From positions 4,650,001-4,714,000 of the forward strand of contig NZ_CP041244.1 of the NCBI RefSeq assembly GCF_006547145.1: 64,000 nt of DNA, written 5' to 3'. Both the position numbers and the translations under genes were made by a program. The first letter of the stretch is position 1. Every line of letters starts with the position of its first letter. Positions 1 through 7,597 of the stretch are shown here, one piece after another. The stretch is from Actinomadura sp. WMMA1423. Lineage in GTDB: Bacteria > Actinomycetota > Actinomycetes > Streptosporangiales > Streptosporangiaceae. The notes beneath the pieces were generated by a model. It was not told the origin of the DNA and did not search any database. It saw nothing but the letters and a program-made list of their open reading frames with translations.

Positions 1-533
1 AAGGAGGCCGCCACGAAGGCGTAGGGGGCTTCCACGAAGTTCTCGGCCCAGATCCCGAGGACCACCTGCGCTGCGGTCAGCGTGCAGGCGGCAGAGGCGG
101 CATGGCGGCGGGCTCCACGCCAGGCCAGGAAAGCGATACCGGTCCAGGCCAGCCAGAACGGCATGGTCCCGAAGTAGACGGGGAGCAGGCCCCACAGGGT
201 GGCCGTGTCCAAGCGGTGAGCGACCGCCCACGCCGTATCAGGGATGTTGAGGACGAACCGCAGCCCGTCGGCCAGGAGCATGACCATTGAGATGAATCCG
301 GCCACGGCGAGCGCTCCCGGCCACGGTGACCCGGTGGCGTCGCCGGCGGCGCGGCGCAGCCGAATGTTGAGGGCGCCGCGGAGCAGGTCGGCGGCATCAC
401 CGAGGGATGGCCGTGTCTGTCCCGGCCGGGCCGCGGACAGCAGTACGTCCAGCATCTCTTCCCCGTGCTCGGCGCGGTGCCCGGCCGGGTAGCAGGCGAG
501 GAGGCGGCGGTAACGATGCTCGAGTGCGCTCAC
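1..533 (-). CDS. Membrane protein downstream of PadR (3' end beyond window)
   Basis: An open frame runs from a GTG at 533 off the left edge of the window, so the C-terminus is missing. The start codon overlaps the stop of the padR gene by 4 bp (GTGA), which implies translational coupling. The protein begins with a basic region (VSALEHRYRRLLACYPAGHR), then has hydrophobic stretches consistent with at least three membrane helices at roughly residues 70-95, 105-130 and 140-160. Two-gene sets of a PadR regulator followed by this kind of integral membrane protein are common in actinomycetes and often relate to membrane or drug stress, but the function of the membrane partner is unknown. The substrate cannot be guessed from sequence. 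Confidence 0.75.
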   Translation of the reverse strand, partial: MSALEHRYRRLLACYPAGHRAEHGEEMLDVLLSAARPGQTRPSLGDAADLLRGALNIRLRRAAGDATGSPWPGALAVAGFISMVMLLADGLRFVLNIPDTAWAVAHRLDTATLWGLLPVYFGTMPFWLAWTGIAFLAWRGARRHAASAACTLTAAQVVLGIWAENFVEAPYAFVAAS

Positions 534-892
534 TGGAGCCCCCCGAAGGCCGGCGTCGCGCCGCCGCCCAGGTTCGGGAGGTCGGCCAGGCGGCGGGCGG
601 CGATCCGCGTCCGCTGCTGGAGCGCCTCGACCTCGGCGGCCAGTGCGGCGGCGCCCTCGTCGGTGAGCCGGTAGTAGCGGCGCAACCGGCCGCCGACGAC
701 CTCCTCGCGGTCGGGGGCGATGAGCTCCTCGGCCTGCAGCCGGTCCAGTGCCGCGTAGAGCGTGCCGGCGCGCAGCCGGGTCCGCCCGTCGGAGATCTGC
801 TCGACGTCGGACATGATCCCGTACCCGTGCTGCGGACCGTCCGCGAGCGCGGTCAGGATCAGGAACGTCGGCTCCTGCATCGATTTGGGCAT
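530..892 (-). CDS. PadR-family transcriptional regulator
   Basis: This 120-residue protein has the compact PadR layout: an N-terminal winged helix (start MPKSMQEPTFLIL, then GPQHGYGI, SDGRTRLRAGTLYAALDRL, and the wing GGRLRRYYRLT) and a short helical tail used for dimerisation. PadR proteins usually repress a neighbouring membrane or efflux gene and release DNA when a small ligand binds. Here the gene overlaps the downstream membrane protein by 4 bp, so the two form one transcript. Met5 (878-880) is an alternative start; neither Met has a clear ribosome binding site. Family assignment is strong; the ligand is unknown. Confidence 0.9.
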   Translation of the reverse strand: MPKSMQEPTFLILTALADGPQHGYGIMSDVEQISDGRTRLRAGTLYAALDRLQAEELIAPDREEVVGGRLRRYYRLTDEGAAALAAEVEALQQRTRIAARRLADLPNLGGGATPAFGGLQ

Positions 893-894
893 GC

Positions 895-930
895 CATCGT
901 TATATATCGATCATCTGACTATTCGCAAGC
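895..930 (-). promoter_or_regulatory. AT-rich putative PadR operator/promoter
   Basis: Directly upstream of padR lies an unusually AT-rich stretch containing TATATATCGAT and the short palindrome ATCGAT. It is the natural place for the promoter and an autoregulatory PadR site. No perfect long palindrome is present, so this is inference from position and composition. Confidence 0.35.
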
Positions 931-965
931 GCCCGACTTGCGGCGGGCGTCACCTCAGCGCGGCC

Positions 966-2684
966 TCACCTCAGCGCGGCGGGGGCGGTGGGTGGGACGG
1001 CGGGGCTCTCGGGCAGGACGCGGTCGATGCGTTCGTAAGGGCGTCCAGGCTCAGGACGAGGGTCCTTCTGGCCGCGGTTCGGCCAGAACGCCATGGCACG
1101 CTCGGCCTGGGCCGTGATGGTGAGGGACGGGTTCACGCCGAGGTTCGCGGTGACCGCAGAGCCGTCCACGACGTGCAGGCCCGGGTGTCCGTGGACACGG
1201 TGGTAGGGGTCGATGACACCGGTCACGGGCGTCTCCCCGATGACGCAGCCGCCGATGAAGTGCGCGGTCGTCGGGATGTTGAACAGGTCGAACCAGGTCC
1301 CGCCCGGGGTGGCGTCGAGCTCCTCCGCGAGCATCCGGACGGCCTTGTGGGCGACGGGGATCCAGGTGGGGTTGGGCTCGCCGTCGCCCTGGCGCGCGAC
1401 CAGCCTGCGGCGCCCGAGCCGGCCGCGCTTCTCGCCGATGGTGATGGAGTTGTCGGCGGTCTGCATGACGAGGGCGATCACGGTCCGCTTGGCCCAGTCC
1501 CTGAGGGACAGCCCGCGCAGGATGACGGTCGGGTGCCGGGCCGACTGGCCGAGGAACTTCAGCCAGCGGGGCGGGCCGCCGCCGTCGACCAGCAGAGTCC
1601 GGATGACGCCCATGGCGTTGTTGCCCGCGCCGTAGCGGGTGGGCTCGATGTGGGTCTTGTCGTCCGGGTGGAACGACGAGGTGATGGCGAGGCCCGTGCT
1701 GTGGTCGACGTCCTTCTTGCGGTGCCAGACGGTCATGCGCTCGACGCCGAGGAGCGCCTCGGAGTTGGTGCGGGTGAGCTCACCGAGGCGGGGCGACAGG
1801 TGCGGGAGGCGGCCGGCGGAGCGCATCCGGTGCAGGAGGCGCTGCGTCCCGTACGTCCCGGCGGCGAGGACGACGTGTTCGGCGGTCAGCGTCCGGCGGC
1901 GCTTGCGGAGCGGGCCGGTGCGTTCGGTGCCGACCTCGTAGCCGCCGGCCTCCCGGGGCGTCAGGGCGGAGACGGTCGTGTCGGGTATCACCCGCACGCC
2001 CGCCTTCTCCGCGAGGTACAGGTAGTTCTTGGTCAGCGTGTTCTTCGCGCCGACCTTGCAGCCGATCATGCAGGAGCCGCAGCCGGTGCAGGTGGTCCGG
2101 CGCGGGCCGGCGCCCCCGAAGTAGGGGTCGGCCGTGTCCTCGCCCGGCCTCTCGCCGAAGAACACCCCGACCGGCGTCGGGTGGAAGGTGTCGCCGACGC
2201 CCATCCGGTCGGCGACGCGCTTCATCGCCTCGTCGGCGGGCGTGACGAGCGGGTTCACGGTGACGCCGAGCATGCGGCGGGCCTGGTCGTAGAACGGCGA
2301 GAGCTCGTCCTGCCAGTCGGTGATGTGGCCCCACTGGCGGTCCTTGAAGAACGGCTCCGGCGGGACGTAGAGGGTGTTGGCGTAGACGAGGGAGCCGCCG
2401 CCGACGCCCGCCCCTGCCAGGACGAGGACGCCGGCCTTGCCGCCCACCAGGTGAACGCGCTGGATGCCGCGCATCCCCAGGCGCGGCGCCCACACGTACT
2501 TGCGGAGCCTCCAGGACGTCTTCGGCAGCGTGTCCTCGTCGAAGCGGCGCCCGGCCTCGATCACCGCGACCCGGTAGCCCTTCTCGGCCAGCCGCAGGGC
2601 CGACACGCTGCCGCCGAACCCCGAGCCCACCACGATCACATCGAAGTCGTAGCCGCCACCGGACAACGCGCCGCCACCGGGCAT
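966..2684 (-). CDS. choD: ChoD-like GMC oxidoreductase (putative cholesterol oxidase family)
   Basis: A 572-residue flavoprotein. The N-terminus has an FAD-binding Rossmann motif (GSGFGGS at about residues 20-26), followed by the GMC signature region (GAGVGGGSLVYANTLYVPPE), a Cys-rich insert (CTGCGSCMIGCKVGAKNTL) and the C-terminal GMC domain with NLGVNPSLTITAQAER. The order and wording of these motifs match the mycobacterial ChoD/Rv3409c type closely. I chose the ATG at 2684 because AAGGTGG lies just upstream and the FAD motif starts 15 residues later; an upstream in-frame ATG at 2759 would add an unlikely 25-residue extension. Whether it truly oxidises cholesterol is not settled for this family; other sterols or alcohols are possible. 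The Cys-rich insert is normal for this subfamily. It stands alone, convergent with nothing, beside padR. Confidence 0.85.
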   Translation of the reverse strand: MPGGGALSGGGYDFDVIVVGSGFGGSVSALRLAEKGYRVAVIEAGRRFDEDTLPKTSWRLRKYVWAPRLGMRGIQRVHLVGGKAGVLVLAGAGVGGGSLVYANTLYVPPEPFFKDRQWGHITDWQDELSPFYDQARRMLGVTVNPLVTPADEAMKRVADRMGVGDTFHPTPVGVFFGERPGEDTADPYFGGAGPRRTTCTGCGSCMIGCKVGAKNTLTKNYLYLAEKAGVRVIPDTTVSALTPREAGGYEVGTERTGPLRKRRRTLTAEHVVLAAGTYGTQRLLHRMRSAGRLPHLSPRLGELTRTNSEALLGVERMTVWHRKKDVDHSTGLAITSSFHPDDKTHIEPTRYGAGNNAMGVIRTLLVDGGGPPRWLKFLGQSARHPTVILRGLSLRDWAKRTVIALVMQTADNSITIGEKRGRLGRRRLVARQGDGEPNPTWIPVAHKAVRMLAEELDATPGGTWFDLFNIPTTAHFIGGCVIGETPVTGVIDPYHRVHGHPGLHVVDGSAVTANLGVNPSLTITAQAERAMAFWPNRGQKDPRPEPGRPYERIDRVLPESPAVPPTAPAALR

Positions 2685-2887
2685 AGCGCACACCACCTTC
2701 GTCGGGGGAACGAAGAGGCCGAGTGTGCCCCTCCGAAGGGTCGCGCACCATTCACGCAACGCAACGATTCATCGCCGTCTTTGTCATCGCGGTGACAAAG
2801 CGGGGCGCCTCCGCACTCCCTTTCCGTTCTCCCGATTCCCCTGTGCGGCCCGATATCGTCGAGGCCCATTCCGGTGGAGGGACCTCT

Positions 2888-3253
2888 GTGAACCGACTTC
2901 ATCCGGCGGCGCTGCTGCTGCTCGTCCCGGCGCTGGCCCTCACCGCGTGCGGGGGCGACGGCGGGAAGCCGAAGCCGTCCGCCCCGGCGCAGGCCGAGGC
3001 CACGACCTCGGCGCCCGACGACTCCCCCGGCGCGGGCGACACGGCCAAGGGCGGCTCGGCGAAGGCCCCGGCCGGAGCGCCGACGTCCGCGCCGCCGAAG
3101 GTCGTGAACGCGTTCGTGGCGTGCATGCGCAAGCAGGGCGTGAAGGTGCCGGAGGACACGACCGGCTGGCGCCCCGACCCGCAGGACGGCCGGACACAGA
3201 AGGCGCTCATGGCCTGCATGAAGTCCGCCGGAGCCCCGAAACCGTCATCCTGA
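2888..3253 (+). CDS. Small secreted lipoprotein
   Basis: A 121-residue protein starting at GTG 2888, with GGTGGAGGGA as ribosome binding site a few bases upstream. It has a signal peptide ending in the lipobox LTAC (Cys19), so it should be lipid-anchored outside the membrane. A long Ala/Pro/Ser/Gly linker follows, then a compact C-terminal part with two Cys (VVNAFVACMRKQGVKVPEDT ... MACMKSA). This C-terminal pattern, a short helical segment with FxxCMRxxGV, occurs in many small actinobacterial lipoproteins. No enzyme motif is visible and no partner gene is adjacent. Confidence 0.8.
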   Translation: MNRLHPAALLLLVPALALTACGGDGGKPKPSAPAQAEATTSAPDDSPGAGDTAKGGSAKAPAGAPTSAPPKVVNAFVACMRKQGVKVPEDTTGWRPDPQDGRTQKALMACMKSAGAPKPSS

Positions 3254-3373
3254 CGCACCGTCACCCAGCCTGGCTTCACCCCTGCGCGGTCGCCCACCCT
3301 GCGGAGTAATCCGGGTCGTCCGCGAACGGCAGTGCCAGGGACCGGAAGTGCTCCGCGCGGAGAGAAAGCGTTC

Positions 3374-3405
3374 AGGGCCGTCGGACGTGTTGGTCCGGCG
3401 GCCCT
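3374..3405. terminator. Strong stem-loop downstream of IS110 remnant
   Basis: Arms AGGGCCGTCGGAC (3374-3386) and GTCCGGCGGCCCT (3393-3405) pair over 13 bp with one G-T wobble and a 6-base loop. It lies downstream of the transposase remnant on the minus strand and downstream of the lipoprotein on the plus strand, so it may terminate both. No U-tract follows. Confidence 0.55.
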
Positions 3406-3438
3406 GCTCGGCTGGTTCACGGGATGCTCCTATGGATG

Positions 3439-3981
3439 TCAAGCGGCCAGTTCGTGATCGTTTGGTGTGGTGATGAGTTTGTAGAGCTCGCGGGCGACGT
3501 AGCGTTTGAGGCAGCGGATGATCTCCTTTTTGGAGAGGCCGTCCTTGGTGCGTCGTTCCATGTAGGCGCGGGTGTGCGGGTCCCAGCGCAGGCGGCAGAT
3601 GACGACCCGGTAGAGCGCCTTGTTGGCTTGCCGGTCGCCGCTCCGGTTGAGGCGGTGCCGGTGGGTCTTGCCGGAGGAGGCGGGGATCGGGGCGGCGCCG
3701 CAGAGCATGGCGAACGCTGCTTCGGAGGCGAGCCGGTCGTGGTTGTGCCCGGCGGTGACCAGGAGCTGGCCGGCGACGTCGGTGCCGACACCGTTGGCGG
3801 CGACCAGGCCGGGGTTGATGGCGGCCACCAGCGGATCGAGGAGATCGTCGCCCGCCACCACGACGTCCTGGCCACCGAACGCAAGGAACGAGCCCGCATC
3901 CGCAGCGAGAAAGGCATCCGCTGGGGCGGCCGACCGGCTCTCGCCGCATGATCCGGCAATCTGGCGAACGTTCCAGGTCAC
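3439..3981 (-). pseudogene. Decayed IS110-family transposase (C-terminal part)
   Basis: The reading frame from about 3870 to 3439 carries the typical IS110 C-terminal (Transposase_20) region: NPGLVAANGVGTDVAGQLL, EAAFAMLCGAAPIPASSGKT, HRLNRSGDRQANKALYRVV and GLSKKEIIRCLKRYVARELY. The N-terminal RuvC-like DEDD domain is absent. Just upstream of 3870 the matching IS110 pattern (RARSLRSVAR) appears in a different frame, which suggests a frameshift as well as truncation. It is therefore a fossil insertion and not an active element. No matching second end of the element was found. Confidence 0.8.
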
Positions 3982-4011
3982 AGCATCACCTCCGCCGCGG
4001 ACCTGTCTGGG

Positions 4012-4644
4012 CTACTTGACCAGCCGGAAGGCGGGGTGCCCGGCCCAAGCCCGCAGGAACTTTGCCGTTCCCAGCGCCATCCAGTCGTCGTCCGCGATCC
4101 CCAGCACCCCCGGAAGGCCAGCGACGACCGACGCCTGTCCGTCCAGCAGTTCGGCTTTGGCCACGCCTCCGATGACGTCCATGACAGCGGCGGTCAGCAG
4201 GGCCGTGGTCACGTGGTCGATCTCGCGATTGCAGCAGGCGCTGACATTGACGGCATGGGTCGGTCTGAAGCCGAGAATGGCCTCCGCCTCGGGCTCGTCC
4301 GCGTGCTCAGCCTCGAAGACGCTCTCATCGCCGACATCCGGCCCCATCAAGTAGACCAGGAAGGGCCGACGCCAGTCCTCGCGCTGCGGATTGAATCCCA
4401 CCAGGGCCGTCAACTCCTCGTGCGCGGAGGTGTTGCCTAGGAGTGGAAGCGGGAACGGCTTTCGCCAGTCCCTCTCTCGCCTGTCCTCGACGCCCAGTCG
4501 CTCTGCGGGCACGTTGACGTCGAAGAAACCGGGCCGCTTTTCGGTGAAGTGGGAGGAGAGCCCCACCATCAACAGGCGGAACTCCCGCAGCGCAGCCGGG
4601 GAGAGCGGCTCTGCCAACTCGATCACCAACGTCGGACCAGACAT
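4012..4644 (-). CDS. Hypothetical protein, DUF6368-like
   Basis: A 210-residue soluble protein (MSGPTLVIELAEPLSPAAL ... GTAKFLRAWAGHPAFRLVK). The C-terminal wording LPGVLGIADDDWMALGTAKF resembles, from memory, actinobacterial proteins labelled DUF6368, of unknown function and often seen near SUKH-like or toxin-immunity loci. That link is weak. The start is supported by a leaderless arrangement: TAGGCT (4651-4656 on the minus strand) followed by exactly six bases and ATG. It lies between the IS110 remnant and the ABC exporter and is not clearly co-transcribed with either. Confidence 0.6.
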   Translation of the reverse strand: MSGPTLVIELAEPLSPAALREFRLLMVGLSSHFTEKRPGFFDVNVPAERLGVEDRRERDWRKPFPLPLLGNTSAHEELTALVGFNPQREDWRRPFLVYLMGPDVGDESVFEAEHADEPEAEAILGFRPTHAVNVSACCNREIDHVTTALLTAAVMDVIGGVAKAELLDGQASVVAGLPGVLGIADDDWMALGTAKFLRAWAGHPAFRLVK

Positions 4645-4803
4645 GCTGGGAGCCTAGTTTGATCGACTCCGCCACCGCTCAGATTGTTCCCACACCGAAT
4701 CCAGCCGGGCCGAGCACCGTCGCCGCCAACCCGGCGAACCTATGCGGTCAGAGCACTAGCCAGGCTCCTATTAGGTCACACGCCACGCACGGTGAGTGCA
4801 CAC

Positions 4804-4888
4804 GAGCACCTCCCGACCGGGGACGACAGATCCCGTGGAAGACACGAAGTCAGTCAGGGCTTGGGTCAGACCCCGTCGGGAGGTGCTC
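4804..4888. repeat. Long inverted repeat, possible terminator
   Basis: GAGCACCTCCCGACCGGGG (4804-4822) is repeated in inverse orientation as CCCCGTCGGGAGGTGCTC (4871-4888), with one unpaired base and a 48-base spacer. It sits 16 bp past the stop of the ABC permease on the minus strand. It may be a terminator-like structure or the ends of a tiny non-autonomous element. The rest of the 4645-4904 interval shows no gene. Confidence 0.5.
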
Positions 4889-4904
4889 ACCTACATCATC
4901 TCTG

Positions 4905-5678
4905 TCAGGCCTTGTTGAAGGTGTGCTTGGCCCACAGGTAGGAGACGGCGGCGATTCCGGCGCACCAGGCGACGGCGAGAGCGCCGCTGTGGCCGATCGG
5001 GGTGCCGAGGAGGAGGCCGCGGACGGTTTCCATGATCGGCGTGAAGGGCTGGTACTCGGCGAACCAGCGCAGGACGGTCGGCATCGAGTCGGTCGGGACG
5101 AAGCCGCTGCCGAGGAAGGGCAGGAACACCAGGGGCATCGGGGCGTTGCTGGCGGCCTCGGGGGTCGGGGACTTCAGCCCCAGGGCGACCGCGAGCCAGG
5201 TGATGGCCACGATGAACAGGATGAGCAGGCCGACGGCGGCCAGCCATTCGACGGGTGCGGCATCGGGCCGGAATCCGATGGCCAGCGCGACGCCGATCAC
5301 GACGGCCAGGCCGATGAGCTGCTGGATGACGCTGCCGACGACATGGCCGGTGAGGACGGAGGCCCGCGAGATCCGCATGGTCCGGAAGCGGTCGATGATG
5401 CCCTCGGTCATGTCGGTGGCGACCATGACGGCGGTCCCGGTCGCGGACGTGGCCGCCGTCATGAGCAGGATGCCGGGCACGACGTAGTCGACGTAGGCGC
5501 TGCGGCCGCCCCCGAGTCCGTCGCCGAGGGTGCCGCCGAAGACGTAGACGAACAGGAACAGGATGATGACGGGCGTGACGACCAGCTGCACGGTCATGGC
5601 CGGGTAGCGGAGCAGGCGCTTGAGCTGGCGCCGGACCATGGTGGAGGAGTCGCGCGCGGCGAGGGCGAGGGTGCTCAT
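4905..5678 (-). CDS. ABC-2 type exporter permease (DrrB-like)
   Basis: A 257-residue integral membrane protein with about six hydrophobic segments (VVTPVIILFLFVYVFGG, VPGILLMTAATSATGTAVMV, GLAVVIGVALAIGF, LLILFIVAITWLAVALGL and so on). It contains the ABC-2 pattern TEGIIDRFRTMRISRASVLTGH, in which the coupling helix contacts the ATPase, and the DrrB-like segment NAPMPLVFLPFLGSGFVP. The start ATG at 5678 overlaps the ATPase stop (ATGA), so the pair is translationally coupled. Together they should form a homodimeric-permease exporter for a hydrophobic drug or lipid; the substrate is not predictable. Confidence 0.88.
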   Translation of the reverse strand: MSTLALAARDSSTMVRRQLKRLLRYPAMTVQLVVTPVIILFLFVYVFGGTLGDGLGGGRSAYVDYVVPGILLMTAATSATGTAVMVATDMTEGIIDRFRTMRISRASVLTGHVVGSVIQQLIGLAVVIGVALAIGFRPDAAPVEWLAAVGLLILFIVAITWLAVALGLKSPTPEAASNAPMPLVFLPFLGSGFVPTDSMPTVLRWFAEYQPFTPIMETVRGLLLGTPIGHSGALAVAWCAGIAAVSYLWAKHTFNKA

Positions 5679-6637
5679 CGGAGGGCCTCCTTGGCCTGGT
5701 CGGTCTGCTTCCCGGTGAGGGTGAGGAAGACGTCGTCGAGGTCGGGGGTGTGCACCGACATCTCGTCGACCTCGACGGAGTGCTCGTCCAGGACGGCGAG
5801 CACGTCCCGGATCACCCGGACGCCGCCGTCGCTCGGCACCTGGAGGGTGAGCGCCTCGGGGTCGGGGGTTCCGACGCCGAGGGCGAGCCGGGCCGCGTCG
5901 AGGCGGCTCGGGTCGGCGAACCTCAGCAGGACGTGGCCGCCGGGGATGCGCCGTTTGAGCTCCTCGGCGGTGCCCTCGGCGATCATCCGCCCGCCGTCGA
6001 GGAGGCCGATGCGGTCGGCGAGTTCGTCGGCCTCCTCCAGGTACTGCGTGGTGAGGAAGATGGTGACGCCGTTCCGCACGAGGTCGCGGACGATGCCCCA
6101 CATGGCGCGGCGGCTGCGCGGGTCGAGGCCGGTGGTGGGCTCGTCCAGGAAGATCAGGCGCGGGCCGCCGACCAGGGTCATCGCCAGGTCGAGCCGGCGC
6201 CGCATGCCGCCGGAATAGGTGGACGCCGGTCTGCCCGCGGCGTCGACCAGGTCGAACTTCTCCAGCAGCTCCCCGGCCTTCTGCCTGCCCGCGCGCTTCG
6301 GCAGGTGGTTCAGGTCGGCCATGAGCAGCAGGTTCTCCTCGCCGGTGAGGAGCTTGTCGACCGCCGAGTACTGCCCGGTCACCCCGATCGCGCCGCGCAC
6401 GTCGTCGGCCTCCCGTTCCAGGTCGTGGCCCGCGACCCGCGCCCGGCCGGCGTCGGCGCGGATCAGCGTGGACAGGATCTGGACGGTGGTGGTCTTTCCG
6501 GCGCCGTTCGGGCCGAGCAGGGAGAAGACCGTTCCTTCGGGGACGGCCAGGTCTATGCCGTCCAGGACGACCTTCTCGCCGTCCTTGCCGCGGTAGGACT
6601 TGCGCAGCCCGTCCGCCTCGATGGCCAGGGTGGTCAT
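5675..6637 (-). CDS. ABC exporter ATPase (DrrA-like)
   Basis: A 320-residue nucleotide-binding subunit with Walker A GPNGAGKT (42-49), signature YSGGM (141-145) and Walker B LIFLDEP (161-167). The long C-terminal region after residue 230 with a conserved LDDVFLTLTGK motif is the DUF4162-type tail seen in daunorubicin-resistance DrrA proteins. GAGGAG precedes the ATG. It powers the DrrB-like permease encoded immediately downstream. Upstream in the same direction is a DUF4097 gene, and all three are probably read from the promoter at 7382-7410. The pattern is typical of inducible efflux operons of actinomycetes. Confidence 0.93.
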   Translation of the reverse strand: MTTLAIEADGLRKSYRGKDGEKVVLDGIDLAVPEGTVFSLLGPNGAGKTTTVQILSTLIRADAGRARVAGHDLEREADDVRGAIGVTGQYSAVDKLLTGEENLLLMADLNHLPKRAGRQKAGELLEKFDLVDAAGRPASTYSGGMRRRLDLAMTLVGGPRLIFLDEPTTGLDPRSRRAMWGIVRDLVRNGVTIFLTTQYLEEADELADRIGLLDGGRMIAEGTAEELKRRIPGGHVLLRFADPSRLDAARLALGVGTPDPEALTLQVPSDGGVRVIRDVLAVLDEHSVEVDEMSVHTPDLDDVFLTLTGKQTDQAKEALR

Positions 6638-6675
6638 GATGCTTGCTCCTCAGGGGCAGGGGTCGGGGCCGCAGG

Positions 6676-7338
6676 TCAGAGGCTGCGGGCGGCGATGTCG
6701 CCGTGGGAGGTGGTGGCGTGGACGTCGAGTCCGGCGCCGCCGTCGTTCTTGAGCGCGTTGGTGATGCGGCCGTGGCCGGTGCCGGCGTCCAGGGAGGCCG
6801 AGACGCCTGCGGCGGCGCCGACCGAGATGTCGCCGGACTGCGTGCGGAGGACGACCTTGCCGCGCAGGGCCTCGGCGATCCGGATGTCGCCCCTCGCGGT
6901 GCTGATCTCCGCGGGTCCGCCCAGCCGGCCGACCTCGACGTCGCCGTCGCTCGCGGTGAGGCGGACGCTCGCGGCCTCGTCCAGCTTGATCGAGCCGTAG
7001 GCGCCCTCGAACGCGACGTCGCCGAGCCGGCCGACGGTCCGCAACTCGGCGCAGGCCGCCCTCGCTTCGACGCGGGAGCCGGCGGGCAGCTTGACCGTCA
7101 CCTCGACGGAGCCGCCGGGTCCGAGGTACTGGTTCTTCGCCGGGGCCCCGATCCGCAGGACGCCGTCGCCGTACTCGACCTTGGTCTGCTCCGCCGCCTT
7201 CACGTCGCGGCCCTTGGCGGCGTCCGCGGGCAGGACCTCGACCGCGGTGTCGGCCCGTTCGGCGGCGATGAACTGGACGCGCCCCGCGGGGACGTCCAGG
7301 ACGGCGGAGATCGGGGCGGGGGTGTCGAAGGTCTGCAT
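6676..7338 (-). CDS. DUF4097-family protein in ABC exporter operon
   Basis: A 220-residue protein rich in short beta strands with the recurring pattern of adhesin-like DUF4097 repeats (KLPAGSRVEARAACAELRT, ASVRLTASDGDVEVGRLGG, EISTARGDIRIAE, VLRTQSGDISVG). These repeats form a right-handed parallel beta-solenoid. There is no signal peptide and no membrane helix in this copy, so it is probably cytoplasmic despite the fold. GAGGAGA precedes the ATG. Genes of this family often sit next to DrrAB-type exporters and their regulators, but their role is not established. Confidence 0.8.
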   Translation of the reverse strand: MQTFDTPAPISAVLDVPAGRVQFIAAERADTAVEVLPADAAKGRDVKAAEQTKVEYGDGVLRIGAPAKNQYLGPGGSVEVTVKLPAGSRVEARAACAELRTVGRLGDVAFEGAYGSIKLDEAASVRLTASDGDVEVGRLGGPAEISTARGDIRIAEALRGKVVLRTQSGDISVGAAAGVSASLDAGTGHGRITNALKNDGGAGLDVHATTSHGDIAARSL

Positions 7339-7381
7339 CGTGCTCTCCTCGGGCTGCGGTTCGTTGTTTCTGACTCTGGAA

Positions 7382-7416
7382 ACGCTACGTTGCTTTCCAG
7401 AAGTTCACAACGAACT
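7382..7416 (-). promoter_or_regulatory. Promoter of DUF4097-ABC operon with overlapping operator
   Basis: On the minus strand a -35 TTGTGA (7405-7410) and a -10 TAGCGT (7382-7387) are separated by exactly 17 bp. The palindrome AGTTC-ACAAC-GAACT (7402-7416) covers the -35 box, an ideal position for repression by the divergently encoded regulator. Confidence 0.6.
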
Positions 7417-7459
7417 CTTTGCACTGCGAACACAATTATGCAGGTGATTGCAGCTTAAT

Positions 7460-7513
7460 CATTGCAACGGACTCGTGCAGAACGCAACGAGCGAAGGTTC
7501 TTTCGTTGCAATG
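7460..7513. promoter_or_regulatory. 10-bp inverted repeat in divergent intergenic region
   Basis: CATTGCAACG (7460-7469) and CGTTGCAATG (7504-7513) are exact inverse complements 34 bp apart, inside an AT-richer intergenic segment. They are likely operator half-elements or two sites for the regulator encoded at 7598. Confidence 0.5.
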
Positions 7514-7597
7514 AATTGGGACTGAACGCTATGGTGACACCGTCGGGAGCACCGAGGAGCGCCATCGAGCCCCCCGCGGGGCCGGAAGGAGGTCGTG

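Noticed and set aside
762..2795. A 677-codon open frame on the plus strand
   Set aside because: It is antisense to the ChoD-like gene, has low-complexity Arg/Ala/Gly/Asp composition and no known motifs; it results from the GC-rich codon pattern of the real gene.
4659..6218. A 519-codon plus-strand frame opposite the ABC exporter
   Set aside because: Composition is typical of an antisense shadow, and the opposite strand carries clear Walker and permease motifs.
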